A stretch of 64,000 nt of DNA, from assembly GCF_010389155.1 (NCBI RefSeq), contig NC_057766.1:34729516-34793515 (forward strand), read 5' to 3'. This document shows, in pieces, positions 50,429 through 61,802 of the stretch. Below the pieces are notes generated by a model. That model was given only the letters and a program-made list of their open reading frames with translations, was not told the origin of the DNA and ran no database searches. Both the position numbers and the translations under genes were made by a program. Within the stretch, counting starts at the first letter, position 1. Each line of letters begins with the position of its first letter. The DNA comes from Erigeron canadensis. Lineage: Eukaryota; Streptophyta; Magnoliopsida; Asterales; Asteraceae.

Positions 50429-50517
50429 TCAGATAAAATAGTCTAGCTACTCAACGTAACCTAATGATAAAAAAAAAAGATAACGCACGCACATGTATAT
50501 ACATATACATACATACA

Positions 50518-50661
50518 TGATATGTCCATTTATATGCATATTCCCATATCGTTTCTAAGTCGTTTTAAGCTTAAATATGTGAAAATTATGTGTATATTCG
50601 ATGCTTTGATCGTATTGTTAGTGGTTGTAGGCTTAGAACAGGTGAAATGGTTAGAAACAGC
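50518..50661. repeat. Left terminal inverted repeat of the gag-carrying element
   Basis: Matches 51408-51550 in inverted orientation up to GGTTAGAAACAGC. It contains the stop codon of the minus-strand gag frame (50586-50588). Confidence 0.93.
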
Positions 50662-51422
50662 CTATCACCATTCCGTGGCGCTTTATCACAATCTTCCGTG
50701 TAATGCCTATCACCACAAATGTCACAACCCGCAACCGCCGTCTTCAAATCCTTTTCAATCAACCCGAACCTACCATCCATGCTTGCAAATTGCTTATCCA
50801 TGTGACTTGCCAATGCCTTAATTTCAGCCACAACATCATTACTTCTTCTTCCCGTTTTCACAAGATCCGGTTTAGTCCTACCCGCTTCTCGAATCACAAT
50901 TGTACGAACCATATCTTCCATAATCTTATACGCTTCGTTGTAAGTGACATTATTAATGTTACCTCCACAAGCCCAATCCAATTCCCTTTGAGTACGACTA
51001 TCTAAACCCCGGAAGAAAATAAGAATGTGTTCATTCAATCGAATACCATGACCGGGACAATTCCTCATCAATTCCTTCAATCTTTTCCAAGCATCTACCA
51101 AATCCTCACCACTAAGTTGCTTAAACGCCCGAATCTCCAACTTCATTGTTTCAACCAATTGAGCCGGAAAGAACCGCTCAATGAATCCTTCCCTCAACTC
51201 TTCCCATGTTTCAAATATGTTGTCATCGAGATTCTTATACCAATTTGCCGCTTCTCCTGTGAGAGACAACAAAAACAATTCAAGCTTAACATGTAGCATT
51301 TGAGTCTCCCAATACTTAAACAATCGAAAAACCTTTTCAAACTTCTCCACATGATCATACGGATCCCACTTAACAACCCCGTCAAACTGATTTTCTTCCA
51401 CCCGAAAGCTGTTTCTAACCAT
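50586..51422 (-). CDS. Captured gypsy gag fragment (278 aa)
   Basis: The frame is open for 278 codons on the minus strand. Its middle part is a retrotransposon gag domain of the Athila/gypsy kind: 'LTGEAANWYKNLDD', 'TWEELREGFIERFFPAQ', 'LRNCPGHGI'-like and 'ACGGNINN' blocks follow the family order. After a coiled-coil-like stretch (EIKALASHMDKQFASMDG) comes a partial zinc-knuckle-like CDICGDRHYTEDC. The ATG (51420-51422) lies in the right terminal repeat and the last 24 or so residues are read from the left repeat. No protease or RT follows. If translated, it could bind element RNA or act as a decoy, but there is no evidence of expression. It is likely an assembled transposon-borne frame, not a host gene. 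Confidence 0.72.
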   Translation of the reverse strand: MVRNSFRVEENQFDGVVKWDPYDHVEKFEKVFRLFKYWETQMLHVKLELFLLSLTGEAANWYKNLDDNIFETWEELREGFIERFFPAQLVETMKLEIRAFKQLSGEDLVDAWKRLKELMRNCPGHGIRLNEHILIFFRGLDSRTQRELDWACGGNINNVTYNEAYKIMEDMVRTIVIREAGRTKPDLVKTGRRSNDVVAEIKALASHMDKQFASMDGRFGLIEKDLKTAVAGCDICGDRHYTEDCDKAPRNGDRLFLTISPVLSLQPLTIRSKHRIYT

Positions 51423-51550
51423 TCACCTATTCTAAGCCTACAACCACTAACAATACCATCAAAGCATCGAATATACACATAATTTTCACATATTTAAGCT
51501 TAAAACGACTTAGAAACGATATGGGAATATGCATATAAATGGACATATCA
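51408..51550. repeat. Right terminal inverted repeat of the gag-carrying element
   Basis: Inverted match to 50518-50661. It supplies the ATG and first five codons (MVRNS) of the minus-strand gag frame. Confidence 0.93.
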
Positions 51551-52279
51551 ATACATATATATATATATACCCATGAACATAGACATCATCACTATATAAT
51601 ATAGGTCCATCATATAAGACATTAAATAAATATATTTAATCTTTTGACAATATCTGTGAAAAAAAAATACATTTCGACTTATTTTTGACATATATCTAAT
51701 TTTTCGTAGGAAATTCATTATAAATTCTATTAAGTTTCTGACAGATTTGAAGTGGGTTCGATTTCAACACTAATTTGTTGGAATCGGACATAATTACTTA
51801 CACAGTTACACTAACACAAAACTTTCTTCCCGTAAGAATTTTGTCGATAATCCGTTGGAAATTTTCAACCAATTTTTTCGTTATAAAATCTATTAGAGTA
51901 TTGTGCAAAGTTTAGTTTGTCAATAGTCCCCTTACCTTTTTCTAAGATCTGATAGATGTTTTAAAAGTGGACATTTTAAGACTGAATACTTATGACACTA
52001 CAATGCTATTTTAACACCGAATACCTGAGGGGGGAGGGAGCCGAAAGGTTCAACCCTCCCATCTTATTTCAAATACTCAATTAAATTACTCCACCTCATT
52101 TCAACTCTCTAACCTTTTTTTAGTGGCAACTGAAACTCCCAACCTTTTCTTCACATTTTAATAATTTATCCTTAACATTATAAACTTTACATAACTAACC
52201 CTTTTTAATTTATATATTTTATTAATAACAAAATACATTACATAACACTTAAAACACATTACATTTTATGAAAGGTGCC
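51551..52279. other. Intergenic DNA, no gene seen
   Basis: AT-rich, with a short TA run at its left edge. Nothing recognisable. Confidence 0.45.
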
Positions 52280-52930
52280 TTATCGTTGCATGGATCGTAA
52301 TAAGACGTGATTCGTTATGTCAAGAGTGCAGAATCCTCTTGAGATAACTAGATTGCTATTGCCTTTTGTTGATTAATAAGTAATTAACCAACCCAAGGAG
52401 ATGCACAAGGCTTGTGGTTCGTGTAGAAGAACACACGAAGGAACAAATAACCTTAGCTTGTAAATTCGTGAATATCTCTCAAGAATTCGTAAATCATTAA
52501 CCTAATTTCGTAGATTAGGTCTTGTATTTATACTAATTGATATTGGGTTGTGTGGGCTTCGGCCTTAATCGCGTAATTAGGCCCGAAACAATAAACAATC
52601 GTTCTGCCTCGTGCTGACGTCAGCACGAGGTTGTTCCTACATGCTGATGACGTCAGCACGAGGGACGACCCTTTGTTCTTTGTTTGACTTTGTTTGACTC
52701 GTACATAACATCCAATCATCGTTTAAGTGTTCTACAACACTTATAAACCTTGATTCTATGTTCTTGTACCTGCAAAACAATATGTAACACACAAACACAA
52801 TACAAAACATAAACAGATATAATATTGAAGTTCAAACGTAATCATTAAATATCAACACAAGTTCTTATTTAATGATTACAAACAAGTTCCTAAAAACATA
52901 AACAATAATCAAATCTATGTTGCGATTGTC
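52280..52930 (-). other. LTR- or promoter-like segment, minus strand
   Basis: Read on the minus strand there is a TATA-like TTAGTATAAATACAAG (about 52524-52539), then a leader-like CCTAATCTACGAAATTAGG hairpin and a CT-rich stretch. This resembles an LTR U3-R-U5 layout. Ends could not be matched to a second copy, so it may be a solo LTR or an old promoter. Confidence 0.3.
52607..52630. promoter_or_regulatory. 24-bp perfect palindrome with a TGACGTCA core
   Basis: CCTCGTGCTGAC is followed directly by its reverse complement, centred on TGACGTCA, the palindromic bZIP (CRE/C-box-like) core. The right half, TGACGTCAGCACGAGG, recurs at 52648-52663. Together they could form a strong bZIP-binding pair upstream of the minus-strand TATA-like motif. 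Confidence 0.6.
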
Positions 52931-53994
52931 ACAACGAATCTGCATCTACATTTTAAAAGTAAAACATTACATAATTAGAAAAAAGTTATGTTATGCCAAA
53001 AAAAATGTTGAAAAAAAAACAATTATGTTAAAATTTCACTTTTGCTAAAAAATTAAGAAGCTAAAAGGTTGAAGAAAAAACAAAACAAAAAAAACTTCAT
53101 AGTTTATATATAATAGATAAAAAAAAATGGTTTATATTAGTAAATTGGTTTATATATAAGAAAATAAAAAAAAATTTGGTTTATATATAAGAAAATAAAT
53201 TGGTTTATATTATTAAGTTAGTTTATATATATAATAGATAAAAAAAAAAAAAAAAATATTGCTCCCTAGCACCCGAAAAAAACCAAAAACAAAAAAGAAA
53301 GTTTGACTCAGTTTACATAATTGGTCCCTAGCACCTATTTTCTTCCACCTTTGGTCCTATAACGGTCACTTTGGAACTTTTCAAACTTTCCACTTTCAGT
53401 CCCTGTCTTTACCCCACACCTCCATCTTCCTGCGAGCTAGAAGCTCACGCGTCCCATCTCCCTCCAAGCTCGCGGCCATGGCATCCGAAGCCCTTTTCAT
53501 CTCCTTCAACCCTCTCCATTTCCCTCATCTGCTCCCTCCCCCGTTACGATATAACAACTTTCATTTAACAATATATATATATATATATAATATAACATTA
53601 TTTTAATACCGAATACTTACGATATTAGTAAAAATATGACAACCATTTATTAAACTCTTACAATTTTGTTTTATTTTAATGATATACTATTATTCATTTT
53701 CTACACATGAGTGCTAGATATATAAATAATAATAGTTATTATTATTATTATTGTTATTATGGTTGTTATTGTTATTAATATGAAAGTATAATAATTTAAT
53801 ATAAATTAATAATATTAAAAATTTGGTGACCCATTGGGATTTTTGACCTTTCGGTATTCCATTTGTGTAAAAATCTCAGTTCTTACACTTGTTAAATGTA
53901 TGGATGGAAGATTAGAGAGTTATTTTTCGAGAGTTATGAGTTACATCCTAGGCAATCTTGTAATTTAGAAATAAGGGTAAATAGTTTGCCGTTG

Positions 53995-54026
<32 letters not shown>

Positions 54027-54657
54027 ATTATTAAAACAGTAAGAATCTGAATGATTGTAAGGCATACTCAACTTAAAGTTATCTTATAACATTGCCACAT
54101 ATGATAAATCTTATGTGGCATCTCCACATATTTTTTGATAATATTTTTTTATTCTTAAAAGAAATTTATTTTAAATATTAAAAAGTAATGACTTACCTAA
54201 TTTCTCATGCTATATAGGTAATAAAATCTATTTATTTTAGCTAAAAATTCGGTTCTTTTTTCTAACCAAAATTGAAGATCACGTGTAATTAAATGAATCA
54301 TCGATAGCTACTTTGATTATTGAAACATGGACCTACGTATAATACAGTGTATATTAGAATTAGAAATTTTATTTATCTAACTTTTTATTTTATTAAAATA
54401 AGTGTTGGGTTGTTTTTAGATTTTTATGTATGTAATTTGGTTGTCCTTTTTGTTGATCTATAATCATTTATAAAAATCGATTACCATTTTGACATACATA
54501 CAATAAGACATATTAAGATATTTTTTGAGTTTCATTGTTGCTATGTATTTTATTGAAAATATATTATAATTTTCTTTTATAACGTGTGTAGCCGAGTCCA
54601 GATTCAATGCATGTTGTTTAATATTTTTGTTGACCGGTTTTACGATATTTTAATTAG
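52931..54657. other. AT-rich intergenic DNA with simple repeats
   Basis: Contains A runs, repeats of GGTTTATAT between 53100 and 53240, and TA runs at about 53567-53588 and 53996-54020. A CT-rich patch at 53380-53540 gives a 65-codon frame without recognisable features. Confidence 0.45.
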
Positions 54658-54685
54658 CCGCACATCGTGCGGGTAAAAAACCTAA
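54658..54685 (+). mobile_element. Helitron 3' terminus
   Basis: Hairpin CCGCACATCGTGCGG (6-bp arms, 3-base loop) is followed 9 nt later by CTAA and then T, the standard Helitron end. The 5' end was not found; the element lies to the left. Confidence 0.6.
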
Positions 54686-54712
54686 TATAGTGTATATATA
54701 TATATATATATA

Positions 54713-55111
54713 GGGTAAAGTTATTTTAGGAACCCTAAAAAGGCAAAAACTTTTAGGAACCTTCACATGATCATATAACTATATAATTACTTACACATGT
54801 TCATATGACTATCTATGCACATTTGATCACAATCTATCTCATGGAAAATTTATTTACAAAAACTTGCATACATGTGATCAACTTGCATACATGTGATCAT
54901 AGTAATATTCGTGCACACGTGATCAAAAATATATATCTCCACATAATTGTATAACGGATGATAATCCATATATTATGGTAATTGTAAATTCAAAATTATA
55001 CATATATTATTCAAATAACAATCATAATGTAAAAATAATTATTGGTTGAACTTGATTTGAGAAGTCTTTAAAAGTTCATAATATTTTAGGGGTTTCTAAA
55101 ATAACTTTTCA
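54713..55111. mobile_element. MITE with GTTATTTTAG ends
   Basis: Left end GGGTAAAGTTATTTTAGGAA and reversed right end TGAAAAGTTATTTTAGAAAC, with CCCTAAAA following in both. It sits in a TA-rich tract, so the target duplication cannot be read. The inside repeats ACATGTGATCA-type blocks. Confidence 0.62.
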
Positions 55112-56264
55112 ATATATATAATATATATATATATAATGTAAATTATAATATCATGATAATAATAAAAATAATAATAGTAATACAATAATTTTTATAAGAA
55201 CAATTAGTTACTCGTAAAAAATAGCAATACTTATAATAATTAATTTTATGAACAATAATAACAATTCCTTTAACACTATAAAACTCCATACTGTTTTCAT
55301 AATACTATCAATTACATAAACTATTTTGTGTAGAAAAATATTAATCATTACATCATGTAATTGGTAATAATATACTCTATTTATACATTAACTACCTAAT
55401 CAACCCGCATATTGTGCAAACATCTAAATAGAATTTGATTTTTTTAAAGATACAACACAATGAACCGTGTTTAACTTTTTCTTATGTTAAACACAAGTTT
55501 TTAAACTATCTTATGACTATAATTTGCTTAAAAAACATAACATAACATTAGCTATGTTAAAAATATAATGTTAATTCAAATCTATACTTTTAACTCTAAA
55601 ATAATATTATAATAATCAAATATAAAGATTATATATTAAAAAGTCTTCTTTAAAATGAAATGATATCATCACAATTTTGTTTAATTAATATAAAAGACTG
55701 AAATACTAGCTAGACTATCAATTCAACTTGTAATGGAAATTATTTCTATGAACGAAACAATTTAAAGAAATGTTTAAAATTTTAATTCTTTCATTTTCTT
55801 TCAACCAAAAAGGTTAAAAGAATGAAATTCAAATTTTAGTTACATTAAACTTTCACCCCCTTACAGAAATTATTACACAAATTAAAGAACAAAATTCGAA
55901 ACCATACGGTAATCTAAAAAACACGAGCCGAGTCACATGTGTGTTATCACTATTGAATTAACGAAGATACATATGCATCACCAAGCAATCCCAAATAAGC
56001 AACATTTTTACCAATTACATTATTTTATAAGTTTAATTACGTGGAATGTATCTTGACGGTCTAAATGAGAAGCATGAAAATATTTATATTTATATTTATT
56101 ATTTATATTTATATACGAGTATATATATATATATATATATACTTATCTTAACCAAAAAAATCTGAGAAAAATTAATATTGATTGGGGGACCTACCATTCC
56201 TTTATCGCCACTTGTATCCTTCCCTTTTCTCATTTCACCTTATTAATTTGTTTCCATATCGATC
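55112..56264 (+). other. Upstream region of the FAR gene
   Basis: AT-rich with TA runs (about 56118-56140). No gene is seen. CACATGTGTG near 55936 and CACGTG-like motifs could bind bHLH factors, but this is weak. Confidence 0.4.
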
Positions 56265-56273
56265 TTTATATAT
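56265..56273 (+). promoter_or_regulatory. Candidate TATA box of the FAR gene
   Basis: TTTATATAT lies about 165 bp before the ATG, in a CT-rich context typical of a plant leader start. Another TATA-like run nearer the ATG (about 56383-56395) is an alternative. Confidence 0.4.
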
Positions 56274-56434
56274 TACTACTTGAGTCCTAGCTTCTTCTTC
56301 ACAAATTTCTTTGCGTCTCTTTTTTTCCTATCTCACAAAGTGATTTTCTTCTTGCTATCTTTTCAAAGGTTTTATATATAGACTTATATATATATTATTT
56401 TCTTGATCACTAAGCATTATCACACTTGGAACAA

Positions 56435-57819
56435 ATGGCCGAGATGGGTAGCATTCTTGATTTTCTCGATAACAAAAGCATTCTAGTCACCGGTGCTACT
56501 GGTTTTCTCGCTAAAAGTATCGGTTTCTAACCCTCTTAATTTATATGTTTATATATGTATATGCATATTTATGTATACACTCGGCAATAATGTTCATGAT
56601 GATACAAGAAGATAGTTAATTATATGTAAATGAAGTAATTAGTAATTAATTACTCGTAATACACTAGCTTTCTTCGACATAGTACATGTGATCGATCATC
56701 TTATTTGCAAACTTGTTACGCTCGCGTTTGGCTATTATTCTCTTACAAAAAATCTATTAATTGCCGTTTATTTCCAAAGTGAAGTTTTGAACCCTTTCTC
56801 GATCGATCATCTATGTACGTAGTTAGCAATTATTTAATAAAGATGATGAGTTTATTGAATAGTTTGTTAATTAGTGATGGTTGCTTCTTTTTTATATGCA
56901 TGGCCAAGGTCAAAATAATATTTAAGAATATTTCATTGTTGTACATGCAGTATTTGTGGAGAAGATTCTAAGGGTTCAACCAAATGTAAAGAAGTTATAT
57001 CTTCTTGTCAGGGCTGCGGATGCCAAATCCGCATTGCAACGCTTCAACACTGAGGTATACATATATATACTACATGTTGTTTTTAAGTATATATATACGG
57101 CAGGCAAATTGTATATATATAATCAATCTAGAAATTACGAGTAATTTTTAAGGCAAGCTCTAGCTAGAATAAGGTTTCAATGGATCCAAATTAAATACAA
57201 TGTTGTGAATTTGTTATATGTGTCTCACGACGATAACATGATTAATAATTAATGGAGTAACATTTATATATATATATATTTATATAATTAATATATGACA
57301 GTTTCTTAAAGTACGTAGGGTCGGTAGGGATCAATACTATATATGGTTACTGTGACAAATTTAGACGTGGTGATGTAACTCAACAAGCTAAGATACAAAA
57401 AAAATTAAGTTTAAATTATTATGTCTTGCTTGACGTGACTACGTACAATCTTGAGCTGAATGAGATATATGTCGTCGTCGTTAAATTAAGTGAACTTTCA
57501 ATAAAACGGGACTGCATGTTAATGTTCATTTTTGCACACAACTCAAGATCGATCAGGTTATAAATTTGTGGTGGTTTAATATATAATCTAGCTAGCGGAG
57601 TATAAAAATATAAGTATTAATTTTAATTTATTATATATATCTAGATAAGTTTTCATAAGGGTAGGCGACACAAATCGCGAATTGAATAGTACGTTTACCA
57701 ATAAAAGTCAAAGATAAACAATCTAGTATCTAGGTTAGTGAACCTAATTCAGAAAATGGCGGTAAAAAAAATATATATAAAATAATACGTACTATCGGAT
57801 ATTTTTATTCACATAGGAG

Positions 57820-57903
<84 letters not shown>

Positions 57904-60900
57904 TAGTTTTTAATTTGCATGAACAAATATATGTATATAGGCAGTGGCAAAGGACTTGTTTAAGCTGTTAAAAGAGAAGTATGGTACAAATCTGCAATCG
58001 TTCTTGTCGGAAAAGGTTACTCCGGTCGCCGGGGACATAACAAAAGAAAATCTAGGAATAAAAGACGACAATTTGATTGAAGAGATGTGGAGAGACGTTG
58101 ATGTTGTTGTGAATGTAGCTGCCACCACCAACTTTGATGAGAGGTACAACTACCTTCCTATATACTATATAAAATAATATATATTGCATCATCTCCTAGA
58201 TTTCATAAACTGGTCACTCAATTTGATGTTTATAATAATATATGTCAATTCTATAAATGATAATTTAATTAAGACATCTATTTTGGATGAATGTATTGAG
58301 TAGTCCCTTAAGTGTTTTTTTAATTTTTTTTTTTTTTTTCTAAATCATTACTTACATATTATTAAAACTTCAAGATTTAAATATACTAAGTAGCTAGAGT
58401 ATTAATTAAATCTAACTAATCATTTGATTTCAGGTACGACATTGCTCTAGCTTTAAATGCATTTGGAGCAAGAAACGTTTTCAATTTTGCTGCCAAGTGC
58501 GTCAATATAAAGTTGCTTCTTCATGTATCCACTGGTTAGTATATATATGTGTGCACACTAATTACTTGTATAATCTAAGTTTATTATATATTATTCTGTG
58601 GTCTAGTTTATTTCTCAAAAAAATCTGTTAAACACAAATCATTAACTAATTAACCAGCCAATGTCCGAAAGCAAAAAGTCATAAAAAAAAATATGGATAT
58701 ATATTTTGGTAACCGGCCGGGAAAATAAATTGTGGATATGACTACATGTATTTTTACATAATAATTATGATCGACAAATTAAGTTGAAGTTATATATATT
58801 TAACCTGCAGCTTATGTCTCTGGTGAGAAACCGGGGCTTATACTAGAAACTCCATATCGGTTAGGGGAGGCACTTAACGGCGCACCTGGACTAGACATCG
58901 ATACTGAGAAGAGGATCATTGACGAAAAATTGAAAGAACTTAGCTATGATGAAACTGCCACAGAGAAATCTATTACATTGGCCTTGAAAGATCTGGGCAT
59001 TGAAAGGTAAAAAATGATTTTTATTTAATCCATTATCCTATTGACGTTAATAGTTTATTCTTTATAAAAATTTCTTTCGTGATAATTCGGACCTCATTAA
59101 TCACAATGTGTCCCATTAGCATTTACTACAAATAGAAGTCGTTGGCTATGTTATCAAAACATTAATATTAACGTACGTACCATAAAAGTTTTCATGTAAT
59201 AAATATAAATATTAAAAATAAATGGTAGGCTCATTAAAATGCAATATAGCATTGCACTTTTAGTTGTTTGACACATCACCAAATCTACCGATGGAATATG
59301 GTTAGTAAGCATCTGGTGAGTTCTTCGGATCAAACCCAGGGGTTGGATTTTATTCTTTAACTAGTGTTGTGCTTTCGGGCGGTTAATCAGGGGTTTTATT
59401 CTTATTGGGTATTTGATCGAGCTGAAAAGGTATGTAAAATTAGCTTATGTTAAAATTTTCGCTTCAATGATTAATTCAAGTCTTTCAAAAAAAAAAAATC
59501 TACCGATGGAATGGTTAGATATTCAAGTCTTTAATTAGTACTTCTAAAGTCGGGAATTTAAATATTGATTGAGACTTCATGGTTTTTCCTGCTGAACTTG
59601 GACTATTCAGTAAATTATGCGTTAGCGAACATGTGGGGTCTAGCTTAATCCAATGGACGTTAAAAAAAGAAAGAAAGAGAAACATCACGTACCGAAGCTC
59701 ACCATAGTTGTTAGACTCTTATGAGTTACGAGTCGAGTCGATTTAGACCGAAAACGAAGCGACTCGTCGTGTGACTTTTTTTTCTCTGACTCTTACGAGT
59801 CGCGGTGTGAATTTGAAACGAGTCACAAACTTATGATTGTTTTAGTTTGATAATATAGTTATATATTGTATATCATATTTATGGTTACATTATTTTGTAT
59901 GTTATATATGCATTTTTTTATTCTTTTAATATAAATTTAGAGATAAACTGTAAGTTTATGACTTAAAAGTATCGAATATGTGATATTTAGGTAATATATT
60001 AAAATAATCAACTTATATTTTGCTTATAAATACGTTAAATATATATAATTATACAATATTATGTAGTATATACAAATGTCCGTACTCTTACGAGTCGAGT
60101 CACGTTACGAGTCCCAAGTTACAAATCAGGTTATCGAGTCGACTCAAAAATTACGAGTCGACAAATATGAAGCTCACCTTAATTCATTGTGTTGTATCAA
60201 GTGTTATATATATACATATTTTTGTTTTTTACACTATAATATACTCGTAATATATTCAATATGTCTATTTAGGTTTTCATTTATTTAATTACCTGTATAA
60301 CAATAGGGCAAACAAATTTGGATGGCCAAATACATATGTTTTCACAAAGGCACTAGGAGAAATGATTCTTGGGCACCTGAAAGGCAATATGCCGTTGGTC
60401 ATCCTTCGGCCTACCATTATACTTAGCACGTATAAGGAACCCTTTCCTGGTTGGATTGAAGGTGTACGGTAAGTTTCGCTTTTCCTTCTCATATATAATT
60501 AAGCTATATATATGACATAATAATATTCTACAAACACAAATTAATTAACTTGTAACAAATAATATATTAATTACTCCGTATTAAATTTCTGTAAAAATAG
60601 TAAAATTAGTATTAAAGGTTCTTCAATTGTATTTGGCAACTACGTACAGGACAATTGATAGCTTGGCACTTGGTTATGGCAAGGGCAGGTTATCGTGCTT
60701 CCTTGGCGACCCCGAATCCACAATCGATGTGGTGGGTTTACTTTCACTACATGTTATATATATATATATATTCTTTGCTAATATCTAAGGCGGTACAAGA
60801 AAGAAAAAAGAGCAAAATTAAAAAAGAGCAAAATCTTAAAGTTAATGAAAATATTTTCAAAAAGAAACGTATGATTATTTGTATTTTCAAAGGGTAGCGG

Positions 60901-61802
60901 TCCATCCTGCCCGCCCACCCCTTGGTACCGCCATTGTTTGTAATAATAGTTTTACATAATCTCGAAATGATGGATTATCCATTGACAGATACCGGCGGAC
61001 ATGGTGGTGAATGCTATGATCACGACAATGGTAGCCCATGCAAATCAACCATGTGAAATGATATATCACGTTGGATCGTCGGTATCAAACCCTTTGAAGT
61101 ACAAAGGAATCCAAGAAAGTGGTTATGAGTATTTTACAAGGCATCCATGGGTGAACAAATCTGGTAAGCCAGTGATTGTTGGCGAGATTAAGGTGTTAAA
61201 CTCCATGGAGAGCTTTCATCGATACTTTGCTCTTCGTTACATGATACCGTTACAGGTACGCTAGCTAATTAAATATTCATCCCCCCGGCCATTATATGTT
61301 AATGTCTAGTCCCTCCATCTTTAACTAATTACGTACTCGTTGTTCATTAATTCGTTCATCCTTCAATTAATTATTTATATATATATTTTTCTGCATTCAG
61401 GGTTTGAGCGTCGTGAATTCGGCATTATGCCATGCTTTCAATGGAACGTGTACAAATCTTAAAAGGAAGATCAATTTTGTTCTACGGGTAGTTGAGCTAT
61501 ACAAACCTTATTTGTTCTCAAAAAGCTTGTAAGTTGATTTCTTAATTAATTGGTTAATTCATCATTGTTTTCTAGTAATTATCACGCCGTTTGATTTCTT
61601 TTCAAATATGACTAATCATTTGCATTAATTTGATATATATAACAGCTACGACGATATGAATACTGAAAAACTACGCCGTCAACTGGTTAGAGAAAACGGG
61701 GATGAATCAAATATCTTCTATTTTGATCCAAAATCAATTGATTGGTATGATTATTTTGTGCGTATACACCTTCCTGGTGCTGTGAAGTACGTGTTTAAAT
61801 GA
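56435..61802 (+). CDS. FAR (CER4-like): Alcohol-forming fatty acyl-CoA reductase
   Basis: Ten exons: 56435-56516, 56951-57054, 57941-58143, 58434-58534, 58811-59006, 60307-60468, 60650-60731, 60989-61255, 61401-61528, 61646-61802. All introns are GT-AG and the phases join to 493 aa, the usual length for this family (Arabidopsis CER4/FAR3 is 493). The enzyme reduces very-long-chain acyl-CoA to primary alcohol with two NADPH, in the ER, for wax, suberin or pollen wall. The N-terminal Rossmann domain has TGATGFLAK (19-27). The active site YVFTK (239-243) supplies the catalytic Tyr and Lys. '[15 protein letters not shown]' and the C-terminal sterile/FAR_C part ('YHVGSSV', 'YFDPKSIDW') are intact. 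No damage is seen. Intron 2 ends in a long AAT repeat; intron 5 (1.3 kb) holds an inserted element. Chain-length preference and tissue cannot be read from the sequence. Confidence 0.97.
57822..57902. repeat. (AAT)n microsatellite before FAR exon 3
   Basis: About 27 uninterrupted AAT units, ending roughly 38 bp before the exon 3 acceptor. It lies in intron 2 of the FAR gene. Confidence 0.97.
59704..60168. mobile_element. ACGAGTC-repeat TIR element in FAR intron 5
   Basis: The same ten bases GAAGCTCACC flank both ends (59694-59703 and 60169-60178). Ends ATAGTTGTTAGACTC and, reversed, ATATTTGTCGACTC are related. Each subterminal region carries several ACGAGTCGAGTC-type motifs in both orientations, likely transposase-binding repeats. 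A 9-10 bp duplication suggests Mutator, while dense subterminal repeats also occur in hAT elements. Non-autonomous. Confidence 0.85.

Larger units (their letters stand above)
50518..51550. mobile_element. TIR element carrying a captured gypsy gag ORF
   Basis: The outer 144 bp (50518-50661) and 143 bp (51408-51550) are inverted copies with about three differences, starting TGATATGTCCATTTATATGC on each side. The flanks ATACATACA and ATACATATA agree at 8 of 9 bases, which may be a Mutator-type duplication, but the left flank is a simple ATAC repeat. Between the repeats lies one gag-like frame on the minus strand. This arrangement is like a Pack-type transposon that carries a piece of another gene. 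It lies only 90 bp from the previous Mutator-like element. Confidence 0.75.

Noticed and set aside
51027..51296. Plus-strand frames within the gag-carrying element
   Set aside because: They are opposite-strand shadows of the gag frame, which has recognisable family motifs.
53371..53568. 65-codon Ser/Pro-rich frame
   Set aside because: Arises from a CT-rich tract, with no start context and no recognisable features.
57941..57944. Using the second AG (GCAG) as FAR exon 3 acceptor
   Set aside because: It breaks the reading frame; the first AG (TATAG) keeps it and gives AVAKDLF, as expected for the family.
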